In this document: positions 8,129 through 16,639 of the stretch, piece after piece
Layout of the letters: every line of letters starts with the position of its first letter
Numbering within the stretch: position 1 is the first letter of the stretch
DNA from: UBA822 sp036336795
Lineage (GTDB): Bacteria > Gemmatimonadota > Gemmatimonadetes > Longimicrobiales > Gaopeijiaceae
Reading direction: 5' to 3'
DNA: 32,693 nucleotides
Assembly: GCA_036336795.1 (NCBI GenBank)
Contig: JAYZFL010000055.1
Location: 1 to 32,693, forward strand
Notes under the pieces: model-generated
What the model was told of the DNA's origin: nothing
The model's input: only the letters and a program-made list of their open reading frames with translations
Databases searched by the model: none
Translations under genes and position numbers: made by a program

Positions 8129-8135
8129 TTAGAAG

Positions 8136-8333
8136 ATGTCTGAAGAAACCGGATTTCCTAGCTGCTTGAAATGTGATTCGGGGATCTTGCTCCCCCTTTC
8201 CGATTACGGTCGTGACGGTGCCGCCATTCGATACAAGGCTTGGGTGTGCTCCAACCCCGAGTGCGGGTTCAACATCCGGATCGATAACGGGGAGATTTCG
8301 CTGGGTCGAAGCATCGGCCAAAGCTATAAGTAA
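8136..8333 (+). CDS. Small zinc-ribbon protein
   Basis: A 65-residue protein with two cysteine knuckles, C10-x2-C13 and C38-x4-C43, separated by a beta-rich stretch. This fits a single zinc ribbon. Function is unknown. The ATG at 8136 follows the G10 tract, with AGAAG in between, and is the only sensible start. It lies 44 bp after the Minf_1886-type gene, and the two are probably co-transcribed. A nucleic-acid or protein-binding adaptor role is possible, but nothing in the sequence proves it. Confidence 0.7.
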   Translation: MSEETGFPSCLKCDSGILLPLSDYGRDGAAIRYKAWVCSNPECGFNIRIDNGEISLGRSIGQSYK

Positions 8334-8390
8334 GTCGCTTCCCGACTTAACGGGGTTAACGGAAGAGTCACTCCGTAGAGGCACGTCACA

Positions 8391-9974
8391 ATGAACGCCA
8401 TACCGATCCGACCCTTCGGTAGACGACGGGTATGGGCTCCGACCGCTACGGAAGCGACGGCGTTCGATCGTCTAGCCATCCAGGATCACGGTATACCTCA
8501 AGCAACGCTGATGGAGTGTGCAGGTCGGTCCGCCGCACAAGTTCTGGAGCAAATGTTCCCCCGTGGAGACGTGGTAGCCTTCATCGGAACGGGAAACAAC
8601 GGTGGAGACGGTCTCGTCCTCCTAAGAACGCTCCGGGCTTGGGGTCGTCCTGTGAGTGCGATCCTCGTCGGGGATCAAGATGATAGGGCGGATTTGATGC
8701 ACGGGTGGGACGTGCCACTCCGTGGTGATGAAGATCTTCTGGCTGGGAGCGGCAAGTCCTGCGAGGTCGTCGGTAGGGCAGAAATTGTAGTCGATGGGAT
8801 TCTTGGTACCGGTATCAACGGTGCTCCTCGGTCTCGGCAGGCCCGGGCGATCCAGACTATCAATAAATCGGAGCGCCCCGTTTTCGCCTTGGACACTCCG
8901 TCGGGAGTGGATGGAAATACTGGTAGGATTGAGGGAGATGCTGTAACGGCACACGTGACAATCTCCTTTGGTTGGCCCAAGCTCGGAACGCTTCTCCAGC
9001 CTGGTCGTGCCAAAGTAGGTCGTCTCATCGCAGTGGAAATCGGCTTTCCATCGGTGGAGAAAGAAGTCTTCAGGGCTATGGCGATAACGCCTGCATGGTT
9101 CGTCGAGGCTCTTCCTGCGAGGGAACCTGATACGCACAAGAGCCGGGTAGGGTCACTCTTACTGGTAGCCGGGAGCACTGGTATGGCTGGTGCCGCTGTG
9201 ATGGCGGCGCGTGGGGCCTTACGGGCTGGGGTGGGATTATTAAGAATCGTTTCCGCACCTGATAATCGCTCAATTGTGCAGGGTGCAGTCCCGGAGGCCA
9301 TTTTTGTCGCGGGAGATGACCAAGAAGCTCTAAGGGAAGCCGCACATGCGTCTTGTGCTATGGCGCTGGGTCCCGGGTTGGGTGATGGAGATGAGGTGTC
9401 GAAACTTCTGGTATCCGTTCTCGAAGCTACTGGAGGACTGCCAGCGGTGCTTGACGCGGACGCGCTTAACCTCGCCGCATCCGGTGCGGGTCCTACCCTA
9501 GAGGAGTGGGCTGTTGAGCGTCCCGTCCTGATAACTCCCCATCTGGGAGAGATGCAGCGTCTCTCCCAGATGGGGGTTTCTAACATCGAAATGGACCGTG
9601 TCTTGGCCGCTCGAGTTTTGGCTGATCTTGCGGGTGTGACGGTTCTCTTGAAGGGCCTTCCGTCCATCGTCGTTACACCCACGGGGACGTGTTATGTGGA
9701 TACTGTGGGGACATCGGATCTTGCGGCCGGCGGAATGGGTGATGTGCTTACTGGGGTCGCTGGATCTCTCTTGGCTCAAGGTGTAACACCGAGTCAGGCG
9801 GGTGCCCTAGCACTCTACCTTACAGGGCGTGCCGCACGGCGGACCGAGATGGGACCCAGTCTGACTCCGTCGGATGTCATTGACGAAATAGCGGCGGTCC
9901 GGACAGAACAGGGTTCGGGTGAAACCGATCTCTCGCTGCCGTTCATACTTTTTGATCAAGACGCGGCGAGGTGA
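8391..9974 (+). CDS. nnr: Bifunctional NAD(P)H-hydrate epimerase / ADP-dependent NAD(P)HX dehydratase
   Basis: This repair enzyme restores hydrated NADH and NADPH. The N-terminal YjeF_N domain epimerises R- to S-NAD(P)HX, and the C-terminal ribokinase-like domain dehydrates S-NAD(P)HX using ADP or ATP. Its 527 residues match the fused E. coli-type enzyme. GTGNNGGDG at 66-74 and LDTPSGVDG near 163 belong to the epimerase. KSRVGSLLLVAGS near 250, LDADALN near 354, the TPHLGEM loop near 382 and AAGGMGDVLTG near 445 belong to the dehydratase. The stop overlaps thiL as GTGA. A long perfect hairpin lies inside the gene (9537-9575). Confidence 0.96.
   Translation: MNAIPIRPFGRRRVWAPTATEATAFDRLAIQDHGIPQATLMECAGRSAAQVLEQMFPRGDVVAFIGTGNNGGDGLVLLRTLRAWGRPVSAILVGDQDDRADLMHGWDVPLRGDEDLLAGSGKSCEVVGRAEIVVDGILGTGINGAPRSRQARAIQTINKSERPVFALDTPSGVDGNTGRIEGDAVTAHVTISFGWPKLGTLLQPGRAKVGRLIAVEIGFPSVEKEVFRAMAITPAWFVEALPAREPDTHKSRVGSLLLVAGSTGMAGAAVMAARGALRAGVGLLRIVSAPDNRSIVQGAVPEAIFVAGDDQEALREAAHASCAMALGPGLGDGDEVSKLLVSVLEATGGLPAVLDADALNLAASGAGPTLEEWAVERPVLITPHLGEMQRLSQMGVSNIEMDRVLAARVLADLAGVTVLLKGLPSIVVTPTGTCYVDTVGTSDLAAGGMGDVLTGVAGSLLAQGVTPSQAGALALYLTGRAARRTEMGPSLTPSDVIDEIAAVRTEQGSGETDLSLPFILFDQDAAR
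9537..9575. repeat. 16-bp perfect inverted repeat (hairpin) inside nnr
   Basis: The left arm is 9537-9552 (CCCCATCTGGGAGAGA) and the right arm 9560-9575 (TCTCTCCCAGATGGGG), with a 7-nt loop. The arms are perfectly complementary. No T-run follows, so it is not a typical terminator. It encodes the conserved PHLGEM substrate loop and the next residues of the dehydratase domain. Confidence 0.95.
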
Positions 9975-10984
9975 TTGTGTCCAAACTGGGCGCGGGGCTG
10001 TGGCCCGGTCCATCTGTTCGAATGGGTGCTGGAGTAGAGTTTGAGATGATTCGTGAACTCCTAGGGCCTCCCACTGATCTGGGGCCAACCGTCTTGATTG
10101 GCCCCGGAGATGATGCGGCTGTGCTCGACCTGAATCGAGCCGTTTTATCCACGGACCTTACGATCGAGGATGTACACTTCCGACGAACGTGGGTGACCTT
10201 AGCGGAAGCTGGGTCACGTGCAGTCAGGGCGGCTGCTAGTGACTTGGCAGCCATGGCAGCTTCTCCGGTGGCTATCCTAGTCTCGTTGGCGGTCGCCACG
10301 GACCAGTCCGATGCGTTGGGAGAGCTAGGTGAGGGGATCCGTTCGGCGGCCCATTTTCTTGATGTACCGTTAGTAGGTGGCGACTTGACTGCTTCACCCG
10401 GACCGGTCGTTATCGATGTCACTGTAGTGGGTGAAGCGGACGTACCGGTGACCCGAAGTGGTGCGATCCCAGGAGATGAAATTTGGGTAACCGGGGTGTT
10501 GGGTGGGAGTGCTGGGGCCGTGCACGCATGGAGAGGAGGCTCGGATCCGGATCCGGAGCTCCGCGAATTGTTCGTAGCGCCGACGACTCGGATTGAGGAA
10601 GCTCGTTGGCTGGTGGACCGAGGCCGCGTTCGAGCCATGATAGACCTTTCGGATGGTCTCGCAGGCGATGCCGGGCAGCTGGCGGCAGCTTCAGGTGTTC
10701 GTATTGCCCTCGATGCCAAGGCCTTGCCCATCCATCATAGATTGCCAAAGGAACACGCCTTACGGCTCGCTATGTTCGGCGGAGAAGACTATGAGCTCTG
10801 TATCGTGTCTGAACCGGATGGTATCGAATCCATCGTCGGTACCTTTAAAGAGCGTTTTAGGACCCAACTCACACGGGTCGGATACGTCGAGGAGGGGGAG
10901 GGAGTACACTCCTGTACGGATGGTGTAGTGATGAGGATCGATGGAGGTGGGTTCGACCACTTTGAGTCCAGCACGGACTCATGA
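9971..10984 (+). CDS. thiL: Thiamine-monophosphate kinase
   Basis: ThiL phosphorylates thiamine monophosphate to thiamine pyrophosphate with ATP, the last step of cofactor synthesis. The 337-residue product has GPGDDAAVL at 44-52, STDLTIEDVHF at 60-70, the VGGDLT motif near 135, a DLSDGL motif near 225 and FGGEDYEL near 260. All are characteristic of the PurM-like kinase fold, and the Mg-binding aspartates are present. The GTG at 9971 shares GTGA with the nnr stop; a later GTG (9977) or ATG (10021) is possible because the first ~20 residues are not conserved. The stop overlaps plsC. Confidence 0.95.
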   Translation: MIVSKLGAGLWPGPSVRMGAGVEFEMIRELLGPPTDLGPTVLIGPGDDAAVLDLNRAVLSTDLTIEDVHFRRTWVTLAEAGSRAVRAAASDLAAMAASPVAILVSLAVATDQSDALGELGEGIRSAAHFLDVPLVGGDLTASPGPVVIDVTVVGEADVPVTRSGAIPGDEIWVTGVLGGSAGAVHAWRGGSDPDPELRELFVAPTTRIEEARWLVDRGRVRAMIDLSDGLAGDAGQLAAASGVRIALDAKALPIHHRLPKEHALRLAMFGGEDYELCIVSEPDGIESIVGTFKERFRTQLTRVGYVEEGEGVHSCTDGVVMRIDGGGFDHFESSTDS

Positions 10985-11775
10985 TGAGATCAGCCTGGGT
11001 TCTCGCCGTCGGAGCTCTTCTTACAGTTTGGTATGTCGGTAAGGTTTATCTGTTTTCTCTGTTCGCTACGTGTGAAGCCCTTTGTAAGTCTTGTGATCTG
11101 GCCCTCCGGCGGTGGTCACGGTCAATCCTGTATTTGGCCGGAGTCGACGTTAGTATGGAAGGAGTCGAACATCTCGATGTGGGTCAAGCGCTCATAATCA
11201 TCGCCAACCATGAGTCGTGGTTCGACGTCTGGGCGCTCGCAGGCTGTCTTCCGTTCGATGTCCACTTTGTAGGAAAGAAGGAATTGACTTCGATCCCGAT
11301 CTTCGGTCGTGCCTGGAAAGTCTGTGGCCATGTCTCGGTCGACCGTGCGGACCGTGACTCCGCCATCGAATCGATGGTTCGGGCGGGCCGGCAAATCAAG
11401 AAGAAGGGGCTCCGCATGGTTTTTTTTGCGGAAGGCACGAGATCCTCCGACGGACGAATGCTACCGTTCAAGAAGGGCCCGTTCGTCTTGGCTATTGAAG
11501 GTGGGATTCCTGTAGTACCTGTTTCAATCGTGGGATCGCGTCCGATTATGCCGAAGGGATCTTTTAGAATCAGACGTGGAAACATCGCCCTCAACATCGG
11601 AGAGCCCATCTCCGTGACCGACCTGGCGCACTCCGATAGAGATCGTTTGAGAAAGACCGTTCGCGACGCTGTCGTGCGACTGAGGGGGGGTGAGGGTCCT
11701 ACGTCTCGTCTTCCGGGTGAACCACCTCTGGATAACGTTTTCGGATCGAGGCGGACCGTCAATTCATCAGGCTGA
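10981..11775 (+). CDS. plsC: 1-acyl-sn-glycerol-3-phosphate acyltransferase
   Basis: PlsC acylates lysophosphatidic acid to phosphatidic acid at the inner membrane. The 264-residue protein has a hydrophobic N-terminal helix (about residues 5-30). The catalytic HxxxxD motif follows in NHESWFD (76-82; His77, Asp82), then FAEGTRS at 149-155 and the IPVVPVSIVGS block near 176. The usual NHQS is here NHES. The ATG at 10981 overlaps the thiL stop in ATGATGA; a second ATG at 10984 is possible. The last ~30 residues are hydrophilic and not conserved. Confidence 0.93.
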   Translation: MMRSAWVLAVGALLTVWYVGKVYLFSLFATCEALCKSCDLALRRWSRSILYLAGVDVSMEGVEHLDVGQALIIIANHESWFDVWALAGCLPFDVHFVGKKELTSIPIFGRAWKVCGHVSVDRADRDSAIESMVRAGRQIKKKGLRMVFFAEGTRSSDGRMLPFKKGPFVLAIEGGIPVVPVSIVGSRPIMPKGSFRIRRGNIALNIGEPISVTDLAHSDRDRLRKTVRDAVVRLRGGEGPTSRLPGEPPLDNVFGSRRTVNSSG

Positions 11776-11812
11776 CCCTAGGCCAGCACAATTCCAAGGG
11801 AAGAGAAGAAAC

Positions 11813-13093
11813 GTGTCAGCGATAATAGGTGTGAGAGGTCGGGAGATCTTGGATTCTCGTGGTAACCCCACGGTCGAGGCGGAAGTACTTTTGGACACCG
11901 GCGCGAGTGGTCGGGCGGCAGTCCCGAGCGGCGCGTCTACAGGAGAGCACGAAGCAGTCGAGCGTCGTGATGGTGATTCAACTCGCTATCGGGGAAAGGG
12001 AGTCCTTGGTGCTGTTGAATCCATCAACACCGAGATATGTGCCGCCATCAAGGGACTTGATCCTCAAGACCAACTCAATATCGATCAAACCTTGATCAAG
12101 CTGGACGGTACGCCCGCGAAGGCACGTTTGGGTGCCAACGCCATCCTAGCCGTGTCCATCGCCGTGGCCCGAGCGGCGGCGAGGGATAACCAACTACCCT
12201 TCTACCACTACCTCGAGACCTCGGAGTCGACCCTTCTACCAGTTCCGATGATGAACATCCTGAATGGAGGTGCCCACGCACCGAACAACGTTGATATTCA
12301 GGAATTCATGGTCATGCCTGTAGGATTCGATGTGTTCTCAGAAGCCTTACGTTGTGGCGTCGAGATCTTCCATGAACTACATGCGGTTCTCTCGAAGAAG
12401 GGACTGAACACTGCGGTCGGGGATGAAGGTGGGTTCGCGCCTCACCTGTCGAGTAATGAAGAGGCCATTGAGCTAGTTCTCACGGCGATCGAAAAGGCGG
12501 GATTTCACCCAGGAGACGACGTTTTCCTTGCACTCGACGCGGCGGCGAGCGAGTGGGTGGAGAATGGTGAATACATCTTTAGGTGGTCTACCGGAGAGAG
12601 ACGTGACGTAGCAGGGATTGTGGATTTCTGGTCTGAGTGGATTGATCGTTATCCGATCCGCTCCCTTGAAGATCCACTCGGAGAAAACGACTGGGAGGGA
12701 TGGAAGAAGCTGACGGACGCAGTCGGAGATAGCATCCAGATCGTTGGCGACGACATCTTCGTTACCAACGTCAGCAAGCTTGAGCGTGGAGTACAAAATG
12801 GTGTAGCCAATGCGATTCTCATCAAGGTGAACCAGATCGGAACCCTAACGGAAACTCTGGATACGGTCAGTCTCGCTAAGGACTCGGGCTATAAGACGGT
12901 CATCTCTCACCGCTCGGGGGAGACCGAGGACACCATGATTGCGGATCTTGCGGTTGCCACGGCGGCAGGCCAGATAAAGACCGGAAGTGCCAGCCGGACG
13001 GACCGAATGGCCAAGTATAATCAGCTTCTCAGGATCGAAGAGAGCCTGGGAGACTCCGCCACATTTCTTGGAAGAGACTTGTGGTCCAAATAA
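11813..13093 (+). CDS. eno: Enolase
   Basis: Enolase interconverts 2-phosphoglycerate and phosphoenolpyruvate in glycolysis and gluconeogenesis. From the GTG at 11813 the product is 426 residues, and the family opening (REILDSRGNPTVE) begins at residue 10. The frame is open further upstream, but that part overlaps plsC and does not resemble enolase. GAGAAGAA precedes the GTG as a weak ribosome-binding site. Catalytic Glu205 is in GDEGGFAP and Lys338 in LIKVNQIGTLTET; SHRSGETED is present near 365. It overlaps the start of ftsB by 13 bp. Confidence 0.98.
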   Translation: MSAIIGVRGREILDSRGNPTVEAEVLLDTGASGRAAVPSGASTGEHEAVERRDGDSTRYRGKGVLGAVESINTEICAAIKGLDPQDQLNIDQTLIKLDGTPAKARLGANAILAVSIAVARAAARDNQLPFYHYLETSESTLLPVPMMNILNGGAHAPNNVDIQEFMVMPVGFDVFSEALRCGVEIFHELHAVLSKKGLNTAVGDEGGFAPHLSSNEEAIELVLTAIEKAGFHPGDDVFLALDAAASEWVENGEYIFRWSTGERRDVAGIVDFWSEWIDRYPIRSLEDPLGENDWEGWKKLTDAVGDSIQIVGDDIFVTNVSKLERGVQNGVANAILIKVNQIGTLTETLDTVSLAKDSGYKTVISHRSGETEDTMIADLAVATAAGQIKTGSASRTDRMAKYNQLLRIEESLGDSATFLGRDLWSK

Positions 13094-13389
13094 GGCGCCT
13101 CATCTTTCCCGCGCTCGTTGGTATCTCCGTTTACTTTGCTGTCTTTGGAGGAGAATATTCGATCTCTGAAGTGCGGCGGGTTCGGGCTGAGCACAATGGG
13201 CTAGAAGGACGGTTGGCCGAACTGGAGCGGATCAACGATTCTCTCCGTGCCCGAGCCGAAGCATTAGAGTCCGACTCCGCAACTATTGAACGGTTGGCTC
13301 GAGAACGATTTGGAATGATTCGAGAAGACGAAATTCTGTATCGAATCACCGAGCCTCCCGATTCTTCGGAGGCTCCTGAGGACAGGTAA
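13081..13389 (+). CDS. ftsB: Septum formation initiator family protein (FtsB/DivIC-like)
   Basis: A 102-residue bitopic protein with a short cytoplasmic N-terminus, one membrane helix (about residues 7-25), a heptad coiled coil (about 30-70) and the family ending ARERFGMIREDEILYRI. In FtsB/DivIC this ending contacts FtsL and FtsQ in the divisome. The GTG start overlaps the eno stop by 13 bp, and the eno-ftsB order is widespread in bacteria. No good Shine-Dalgarno sequence is visible, so translation is likely coupled to eno. Confidence 0.9.
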   Translation: MVQIRRLIFPALVGISVYFAVFGGEYSISEVRRVRAEHNGLEGRLAELERINDSLRARAEALESDSATIERLARERFGMIREDEILYRITEPPDSSEAPEDR

Positions 13390-13434
13390 CAGCGTGACGA
13401 CAACCGGGTTTCTCCCGTAGACGATACCGTTTAA

Positions 13435-13469
13435 GGTCGAAAGAGAAATCGACCGTCAGTGTTTGTTTT
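13435..13469 (+). terminator. Weak possible terminator after ftsB
   Basis: A 6-bp stem, GGTCGA/TCGACC (13435-13440 and 13449-13454), is followed after about 7 nt by a T-rich stretch (GTTTGTTTT). The U-tract is displaced from the stem, so this is a tentative end for the eno-ftsB transcript. Confidence 0.25.
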
Positions 13470-13595
13470 CGGTTAACCCTACTGAGCTGATACTGGAGTT
13501 CGCTTGAGGGAGTGCCGCCAGCCAAAAAGTGGGTGGTCTTGATCCTGCCTTGACACCTCCGAACACTCCGTTGAGCTTTCAGAGCTTGAACAGAC

Positions 13596-13669
13596 GGCGG
13601 AGTAGCTCAGGTGGTTAGAGCAGCGGAATCATAATCCGCGTGTCGGGGGTTCGAGTCCCTCCTCCGCTA
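13596..13669 (+). tRNA. tRNA-Met (CAU), elongator type
   Basis: The cloverleaf folds cleanly. The acceptor stem is GGCGGAG with CTCCGCT (1-72 is G-U), the D arm GCTC/GAGC, the anticodon stem GCGGA/TCCGC with loop ATCATAA, and the T loop TTCGAGT. The anticodon is CAU. The anticodon stem lacks the three G-C pairs of initiator tRNA, so this is an elongator Met tRNA, or less likely the tRNA-Ile that TilS modifies. CCA is not encoded. A TTGACA box at 13550-13555 could be its -35 element, but no good -10 follows. Confidence 0.93.
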
Positions 13670-13674
13670 CTCCG

Positions 13675-13702
13675 AGCCCGGGCCCTCGGTCCGGGCTTTT
13701 TT
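13675..13702 (+). terminator. Rho-independent terminator after tRNA-Met
   Basis: A 7-bp GC-rich stem, AGCCCGG (13675-13681) with CCGGGCT (13691-13697), is followed immediately by a run of six T (13697-13702). Confidence 0.9.
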
Positions 13703-13872
13703 CTGCACCGATGAGGGGTCCTCAGTCTTATCCTTGATGTTTCGGGATGGCTTCCTAGGCTTGGGAGTGGGATCTCACGAGTGATGAGTGATGGATTACA
13801 GTAGCGAACCGCGGACTCATATTGACAACTTTCCACGCGGTGACGCGCTCTCCGAACCCAGGAGTTCAGAAT

Positions 13873-14385
13873 ATGAATGATCGGGCAACGACGTTGCTTG
13901 CAGGACGAAGAGAGAAGTTGGAGCGTGCAACAGGGCGCCCGCTTACTGTCCCGTTGGCGAATGACAGGACTCCGTTATCGGAATCCGAACGGGAGCACCT
14001 GCGTATTGTGGCTACGGATCTCTATTTGAACGAGCTCGCTTGGGAGAACATCACAGATGAGGAGCAGATCGAAGGAGAACCACTGGCTGAACTGACGTTC
14101 CCGGGATTTCTCGCCTACATCCAAGGACTACTTCTTGATACGGTGATGCCGGACTCCTTGGCGCCAGCTGATCCCCGGCCGGAGATCGTACAGGAGGTTA
14201 TCGACTTCTTGGCGCAACGGGTGGTGGAACTTCAGGACGACCTTGGGAGATCCCACGGGCGCGCTACCCACCTAGATCTCTCTCTCGCCGTAACCGATCG
14301 TCTTCTCGACCTTGTCCTCCTCCGCCTCCACGGCGTGGACCCGACCGATGCAGAGGGCTTCAGGGACGCAGTTAAGGCGACCTGA
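13873..14385 (+). CDS. Hypothetical protein, unrecognised
   Basis: A 170-residue, acidic, predominantly helical soluble protein. It has no membrane segment, cysteine cluster or catalytic motif that I can identify. The frame is open to a TTG at 13822, but ATG 13873 is preferred because AGGAG (13860-13864) lies 8 nt before it. The gene begins its own unit after the tRNA terminator and leads the GDPD-tilS pair, 12 bp from the next start. The composition resembles its neighbours, so nothing suggests recent acquisition. Confidence 0.75.
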   Translation: MNDRATTLLAGRREKLERATGRPLTVPLANDRTPLSESEREHLRIVATDLYLNELAWENITDEEQIEGEPLAELTFPGFLAYIQGLLLDTVMPDSLAPADPRPEIVQEVIDFLAQRVVELQDDLGRSHGRATHLDLSLAVTDRLLDLVLLRLHGVDPTDAEGFRDAVKAT

Positions 14386-14397
14386 AAGTCTTGAACA

Positions 14398-15243
14398 GTG
14401 GCTTCTTCAAGATGGCCGCGAGCAGGCCACCCGTACCTGGCCGGAAGCCCCTTGCTTATCGCTCACCGTGGTGGTGGCAAGCTAGCGCCGGAAAATACCA
14501 TGGAAGCCTTCCATCTCTCCGTAAAGACTTGGAGGGTCGACATGCTGGAGATGGATGCACGACTTTCGGCTGACGGTGAGGTCGTCTTGATACATGATGA
14601 GACTGTGGACCGTACGTGCAACGGTGTTGGAGTCGTTTCTCAAATGACCTGGGACCAGCTTAGAACGCTCGATGCCGGTTACCGCTTTCGAAACCTCTTA
14701 GGAGAAATGTCTTTTCGTAGTTTGGGTGTTAGGATTCCCCGCCTGGATGACGTTCTGGAGGCATTTCCAGGAATCCGGATCAATGTCGAGACTAAGTGCC
14801 AAGAGGTAGCGGAACCCCTTCTCCAGATCATCCGACGACATCGGGCTGAACACCGAGTCCTCATCGCCGCAGCGATAGAGTCCACACGCAGAGAGGTAAG
14901 AGGGTATGGGGGACCTTGGGGCGCGTCTCGTCGCCAAATCGCTCTTTTTTGGACGAGCGTACATGCGAGAATGACCGACTGGGTCCGTCCGAGATACGAC
15001 GTTTTACAAGTACCTGAGGTATGGCATGGGATCCGAGTCGTAGCTCCGCGGTTCGTGGACGAGGCGCACCGGATGAACCTCGCGGTGCATGTCTGGGTGG
15101 TGGATGACGAGCAAGAGATGCGCCGCCTGCTATCTTGGGGTGTCGACGGGATACAAACCGACCGGTTGGATGTCCTCTCTAGTGTGCTTTCCGATGTGGC
15201 GGACCGGCCGCCGCCACCGCTTCAGCAGGGATTAGTCAGATGA
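14398..15243 (+). CDS. Glycerophosphodiester phosphodiesterase
   Basis: This GDPD-family enzyme hydrolyses glycerophosphodiesters (deacylated phospholipids) to glycerol 3-phosphate and an alcohol. The 281-residue TIM-barrel protein shows IAHRGGGKLAPENT (His23, Arg24, Glu32, Asn33), EMDARLSADGEVVLIHDETVDRT split around Glu51, Asp53 and the second catalytic His66, and a late VWVVDD segment with GIQTDR. No signal peptide is visible, so it resembles the cytoplasmic UgpQ-type enzymes rather than periplasmic GlpQ. The start is GTG 14398. The stop overlaps tilS as ATGA. Confidence 0.93.
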   Translation: MASSRWPRAGHPYLAGSPLLIAHRGGGKLAPENTMEAFHLSVKTWRVDMLEMDARLSADGEVVLIHDETVDRTCNGVGVVSQMTWDQLRTLDAGYRFRNLLGEMSFRSLGVRIPRLDDVLEAFPGIRINVETKCQEVAEPLLQIIRRHRAEHRVLIAAAIESTRREVRGYGGPWGASRRQIALFWTSVHARMTDWVRPRYDVLQVPEVWHGIRVVAPRFVDEAHRMNLAVHVWVVDDEQEMRRLLSWGVDGIQTDRLDVLSSVLSDVADRPPPPLQQGLVR

Positions 15244-16619
15244 AGGAGCGGCGGGAGTTGGCCCGTGATTTTTCAGAGCATGTGGTAGCGCGGGACTTTT
15301 TCTCTGAGGGAGATCGGCTCCTCGTGGCCGTTTCTGGAGGAGTCGATTCTCTCACACTATTGCACCTCCTTCGGTTCACCACGGCTCTGCCGTCTCTCAG
15401 TCTGATCGTCGGGCATTTCGACCATCGTATGCGAGCCGAGAGCGGTCGAGATGCCCTGTGGGTTCGTGGACTCGCCAGGGCGTGGGGCCTAGAGTGCAGA
15501 ATCGGAGAAGCGGGTCGTATCCCTAAGAACGAGGAGGAGGCGCGGCTTGCTCGCTATGCATTCTTGGAACAGGAAAAAGGGACGTCGGGTTCCCGATGGA
15601 TCCTCACTGCCCACCACGAGGATGACCAAGCGGAGACGATCTTATTTCGTATCGTCCGAGGTACAGGCCTGAAGGGTCTCAGAGGTATTCGGGAGCAGAG
15701 ATCTCCCGGGATCCTGAGACCGCTCCTTCCTTTCAAGAAAAGTCGTCTTATGTCGTATGCCGCCGCCGTCGGCCTTGGTTCTCGGTGGGATCCATCAAAT
15801 GTCGATCCGATCTTCGCTCGAAATGTAATCCGTAACGAGATCCTGCCACGGCTTGAGAAGGAGGTCGCTCCTGGGACACGACAATCACTAATTCGCCTTG
15901 GCCTTACAGCGTCAGCAGAAGAAACGGCTTGGAGATCCGCTCTTGCGAAGCTCGATGAGGACTTCGTCGTCCACGCTTCAGGCAATAGAATCGAGGTGGA
16001 TCGAACTACTTTTCTCACTTATCCCCCTGAGCTTCGTGCTCGTGCACTCCGCGCGTGGACGAAGCGTCTTGGTGCACGACTGAGTGAAGGTGGAACCCGT
16101 TCCGCTGTTGCGTTTACTACGCGCGGGGCTAGTGGGCACGAGTGCCTGATCTCCGGCTCCGTACGCTTGCTCCGTACGTTTGATCGATTCGTGCTAGAGA
16201 TACCCTCGGAGTTTGGTCAGGACGAATTATTACAGATCGACGTACCCAGAGACGGTTGTGGCGGGTTCAAAATTGGTGGGAGGAACTGGACCGCTGTTTG
16301 GTCCATGGATGATCTGCCTCTGAGAGGATGGGTGGAACGGTTTGACATTGCTCATCTCTCCCTACCGGTGCGGGTAAGGGCTTGGTGCCCAGGGGACAGA
16401 ATCCGTTACTCCTATGGATCTAAAAAGTTAAAGAAGGTGTTCGGTGAGGCTCGTATGCCTCGGGATGGAAGAGCTCAGGTGCCGGTTGTCGTGGACGGTC
16501 AGGGTAGGGTACTCTGGGTCCCCGGTGTGACGCGCTCCTCGCTCGTGCCACCCAAGGATAATGGAGACATTCTGACGATTTCGGTAAACATGTTGGAGGA
16601 TGCTGAACTAACACGCTAG
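15240..16619 (+). CDS. tilS: tRNA(Ile)-lysidine synthetase
   Basis: TilS attaches lysine to C34 of the CAU-anticodon isoleucine tRNA, using ATP, so that it reads AUA instead of AUG. The 459-residue protein has the PP-loop SGGVDS at 32-37, the VGHFDHRMR segment near 57 and the HHEDDQAET motif near 125. The RNxIRxxIxPxLE-type segment (ARNVIRNEILPRLE) is near 197. The C-terminal TilS domain includes GDRIR and KKLKKVF. The ATG overlaps the GDPD stop. Downstream, where hpt normally follows tilS, only an hpt relic remains before ftsH. Confidence 0.95.
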   Translation: MKERRELARDFSEHVVARDFFSEGDRLLVAVSGGVDSLTLLHLLRFTTALPSLSLIVGHFDHRMRAESGRDALWVRGLARAWGLECRIGEAGRIPKNEEEARLARYAFLEQEKGTSGSRWILTAHHEDDQAETILFRIVRGTGLKGLRGIREQRSPGILRPLLPFKKSRLMSYAAAVGLGSRWDPSNVDPIFARNVIRNEILPRLEKEVAPGTRQSLIRLGLTASAEETAWRSALAKLDEDFVVHASGNRIEVDRTTFLTYPPELRARALRAWTKRLGARLSEGGTRSAVAFTTRGASGHECLISGSVRLLRTFDRFVLEIPSEFGQDELLQIDVPRDGCGGFKIGGRNWTAVWSMDDLPLRGWVERFDIAHLSLPVRVRAWCPGDRIRYSYGSKKLKKVFGEARMPRDGRAQVPVVVDGQGRVLWVPGVTRSSLVPPKDNGDILTISVNMLEDAELTR

Positions 16620-16639
16620 GGTGCCTTGGAGATCAAAGA

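Noticed and set aside
8675..9682. A 335-codon open frame on the minus strand inside nnr, and a similar 262-codon one at 9943-10731 inside thiL
   Set aside because: Both lie opposite genes with clear family motifs, and their translations are low-complexity Ser/Arg/Thr-rich text typical of antisense shadows.
13596..13669. Reading the CAU tRNA as initiator Met
   Set aside because: It lacks the three consecutive G-C pairs in the anticodon stem and the unpaired 1-72 position of initiator tRNA.
13804..13816. 13-bp sequence GCGAACCGCGGAC repeated at 32138-32150
   Set aside because: Several 13-mer repeats are expected by chance in a window of this size, and the flanks do not match.
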